Of a stretch of DNA of 6,563 bases, positions 5,075 to 6,563 are shown one piece after another; within the stretch, counting starts at the first letter, position 1, and each line of letters begins with the position of its first letter. The position numbers were made by a program, and so were the translations under genes. The notes under the pieces are model-generated. The model was not told where the DNA came from, made no database searches, and saw only the letters and a list, made by a program, of their open reading frames with translations. Source of the stretch: Sedimentisphaerales bacterium (GTDB lineage: Bacteria; Planctomycetota; Phycisphaerae; Sedimentisphaerales; Anaerobacaceae); the NCBI GenBank assembly GCA_030630905.1, contig DAOVMB010000147.1:1-6563 (forward strand), written 5' to 3'.

Positions 5075-6563
5075 TTGAGCCGGGAACATGTAATAAAAAT
5101 CGCCTCGGAATTAACGCTGAGACCGCAACAAGTGACAGCGACGGCCGAACTGCTCGAAGGCGGAGCCACGATACCGTTTATCGCCCGGTATCGCAAGGAA
5201 GTCACGGGCAGTCTGGACGAGGTGGCTGTCACGGCCATTCGTGACAGGCTGAATCAGTTAAAAGAGCTGGATGATAGGCGCGAGTCGATAATTAAGTCTC
5301 TCGAAGAGCGTGAGCTGCTTACGGATGAGCTTCAAGAAAAGATCATGCAGGCCGAGACCATGGCCGTGCTGGAAGATATATATCTGCCGTATCGACCGAA
5401 GCGGCGAACACGAGCGACAATCGCCCGGGAGAAAGGGCTGGAACCTCTGGCCGAAATGATTTTTGCCCAGAATCCTGCTGTCGATCCTGCGGTTGAGGCG
5501 GAGGCTTTCGTAGATGATAGCAAGGGAGTCGAGTCTGCCGAGGACGCCCTTGCCGGCGCGAGAGATATCATCGCCGAGTGGGTCAGCGAAGAGCAAACCG
5601 CGCGAGCAAGAATTCGTAAGCTGTTTTCCGGCGAAGGCTTCTTCCAGACGAAGGTCATAAAGGATAAAGAAGATGAGGGGCGTAAATACGAGGACTACTT
5701 CGACGGCTCCGAACCGGTCGCCAAGGCGCCGTCGCACAGAATTCTGGCGATGCGGAGAGGCGCGAGGGAAGGTTTTCTGAGATTGCAAATAACAGCTTCC
5801 GAAGAACAGGCACTTCTAATACTTGAAAGGTTGTTCGTCAAGGGACAATCGGCTTGTTCGGCACAGGTAAAAGAAGCTGTCACCGACAGCTACAAAAGGC
5901 TTTTGTCGCCGTCGATGGAAACGGAGATTCTCGCCGCGACAAAACTGAGGGCCGACGAGGAAGCCATAAGAGTTTTCGCTGAGAATCTGCGGCAACTTTT
6001 GCTTGCCCCCGCGCTGGGCCAGAAGAACGTGCTGGCAATCGATCCGGGCTTTCGGACGGGATGCAAAGTCGTGTGCCTCGACCGGCAGGGCCGGCTGAAA
6101 CACTCCGATGTGATTTTTCCGCATCAGAGCGTGAAACTGGCAGCATCGGATGCAGCGAAAACCGCTTCTTTGTGTGAGCGGTTTGATATCGAGGCAATCG
6201 CCATAGGCAACGGCACGGCAGGCCGTGAGACCGAAACATTCATCAGAAGCATTAAGTTCGCCAGGGACATTCCCGTGATTATGGTTAACGAAAGCGGCGC
6301 CTCGATTTATTCGGCATCGCAGGTGGCCCGCGAAGAATTTCCCGATCAGGACGTGACTGTCCGTGGCGCGGTCTCCATCGGGCGAAGGCTCACGGATCCA
6401 CTTGCCGAGCTGGTAAAGATCGATCCAAAGTCGATCGGTGTCGGTCAGTATCAGCACGATGTGGACCAGTCACTACTGAGGCATGGCCTCGACGACGTCG
6501 TCATAAGTTGTGTCAACAGCGTCGGGGTCGAAGTCAACACGGCCAGCAAAGAGTTATTGACAT
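5075..6563 (+). CDS. tex: Tex, S1-domain RNA-binding transcription accessory protein (3' end outside window)
   Basis: The frame is open without a break from TTG 5075 to the window edge, giving 496 codons of a protein usually about 720-780 long. The N-terminal helical region carries 'IPFIARYRKE' (33-42) and 'YLPYRPKRRTRA' (103-114), then 'HRILAMRRG' (221-229). The YqgF/RuvX-like RNase-H-fold domain begins near 318 with 'DPGFRTG' (323-329), followed by 'GNGTAGRETE' (378-387) and 'NESGASIYSAS' (405-415). 'GVGQYQHDV' (455-463) and the beginning of the helix-hairpin-helix part follow; the S1 domain would lie beyond the window. Tex is a conserved cytoplasmic nucleic-acid-binding protein linked to transcription, RNA handling and stress tolerance. 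There is no in-frame ATG upstream: the frame is closed by TAA at 5051, and the first internal ATG (5348) would remove the conserved N-terminus. TTG 5075 is chosen because GAGAGAG (5062-5068) precedes it by 6 bases; TTG 5060 is an alternative. Confidence 0.93.
   Translation, partial: MSREHVIKIASELTLRPQQVTATAELLEGGATIPFIARYRKEVTGSLDEVAVTAIRDRLNQLKELDDRRESIIKSLEERELLTDELQEKIMQAETMAVLEDIYLPYRPKRRTRATIAREKGLEPLAEMIFAQNPAVDPAVEAEAFVDDSKGVESAEDALAGARDIIAEWVSEEQTARARIRKLFSGEGFFQTKVIKDKEDEGRKYEDYFDGSEPVAKAPSHRILAMRRGAREGFLRLQITASEEQALLILERLFVKGQSACSAQVKEAVTDSYKRLLSPSMETEILAATKLRADEEAIRVFAENLRQLLLAPALGQKNVLAIDPGFRTGCKVVCLDRQGRLKHSDVIFPHQSVKLAASDAAKTASLCERFDIEAIAIGNGTAGRETETFIRSIKFARDIPVIMVNESGASIYSASQVAREEFPDQDVTVRGAVSIGRRLTDPLAELVKIDPKSIGVGQYQHDVDQSLLRHGLDDVVISCVNSVGVEVNTASKELLT

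Noticed and set aside
5258..6457. Several minus-strand frames opposite tex (176, 213 and 119 codons among others)
   Set aside because: They mirror the uninterrupted plus-strand Tex frame, which has all the expected motifs in order; the minus-strand products have none.

Overview
The window looks like a chromosomal segment of a planctomycete-type (PVC group) bacterium, perhaps class Phycisphaerae. This is inferred from gene content: a secreted parallel beta-helix protein of the pectate-lyase-3 type, a ceramidase-like secreted hydrolase of a kind common in that group, and a short prepilin-like protein with a C-terminal 'VDGHV' tail. They sit between two housekeeping genes. No complete mobile element, CRISPR array, tRNA or rRNA is visible.

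Layout. Positions 1-336 (+) hold the 3' end of an elongation factor G gene. A convergent spacer with a MITE-like palindromic repeat (441-522) follows. Three genes then lie on the minus strand; in transcription order they are a ceramidase-like secreted enzyme (4707-3163), a pseudopilin-like H-X-DG protein (2799-2008) and a secreted beta-helix protein (1883-558). A 367-bp AT-rich divergent spacer separates them from tex (5075 onward, +). tex starts at TTG and runs off the right edge, so the window holds only about its first two thirds.

The most unusual structure is a duplicated leader of about 80 bp. One copy (1873-1956) carries the ribosome binding site and start codon of the beta-helix gene. 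The second (3043-3123) carries the same site and start codon but leads into only 14 codons before a stop. It lies just downstream of the ceramidase-like gene, next to short inverted repeats and GGGAC-type tags that may be mobile-element debris. This suggests a decayed paralogous gene or a dispersed leader module.

The three minus-strand genes probably form a small locus for an envelope or extracellular function, such as breakdown of an external polymer or conjugate. They do not look like one tight operon: the gaps are 363 and 124 bp, and the pseudopilin gene has its own good sigma-70-like promoter. The substrate cannot be read from the sequence. I found no convincing new multi-gene system; the duplicated leader and the non-canonical metal site of the ceramidase-like enzyme are the best leads.
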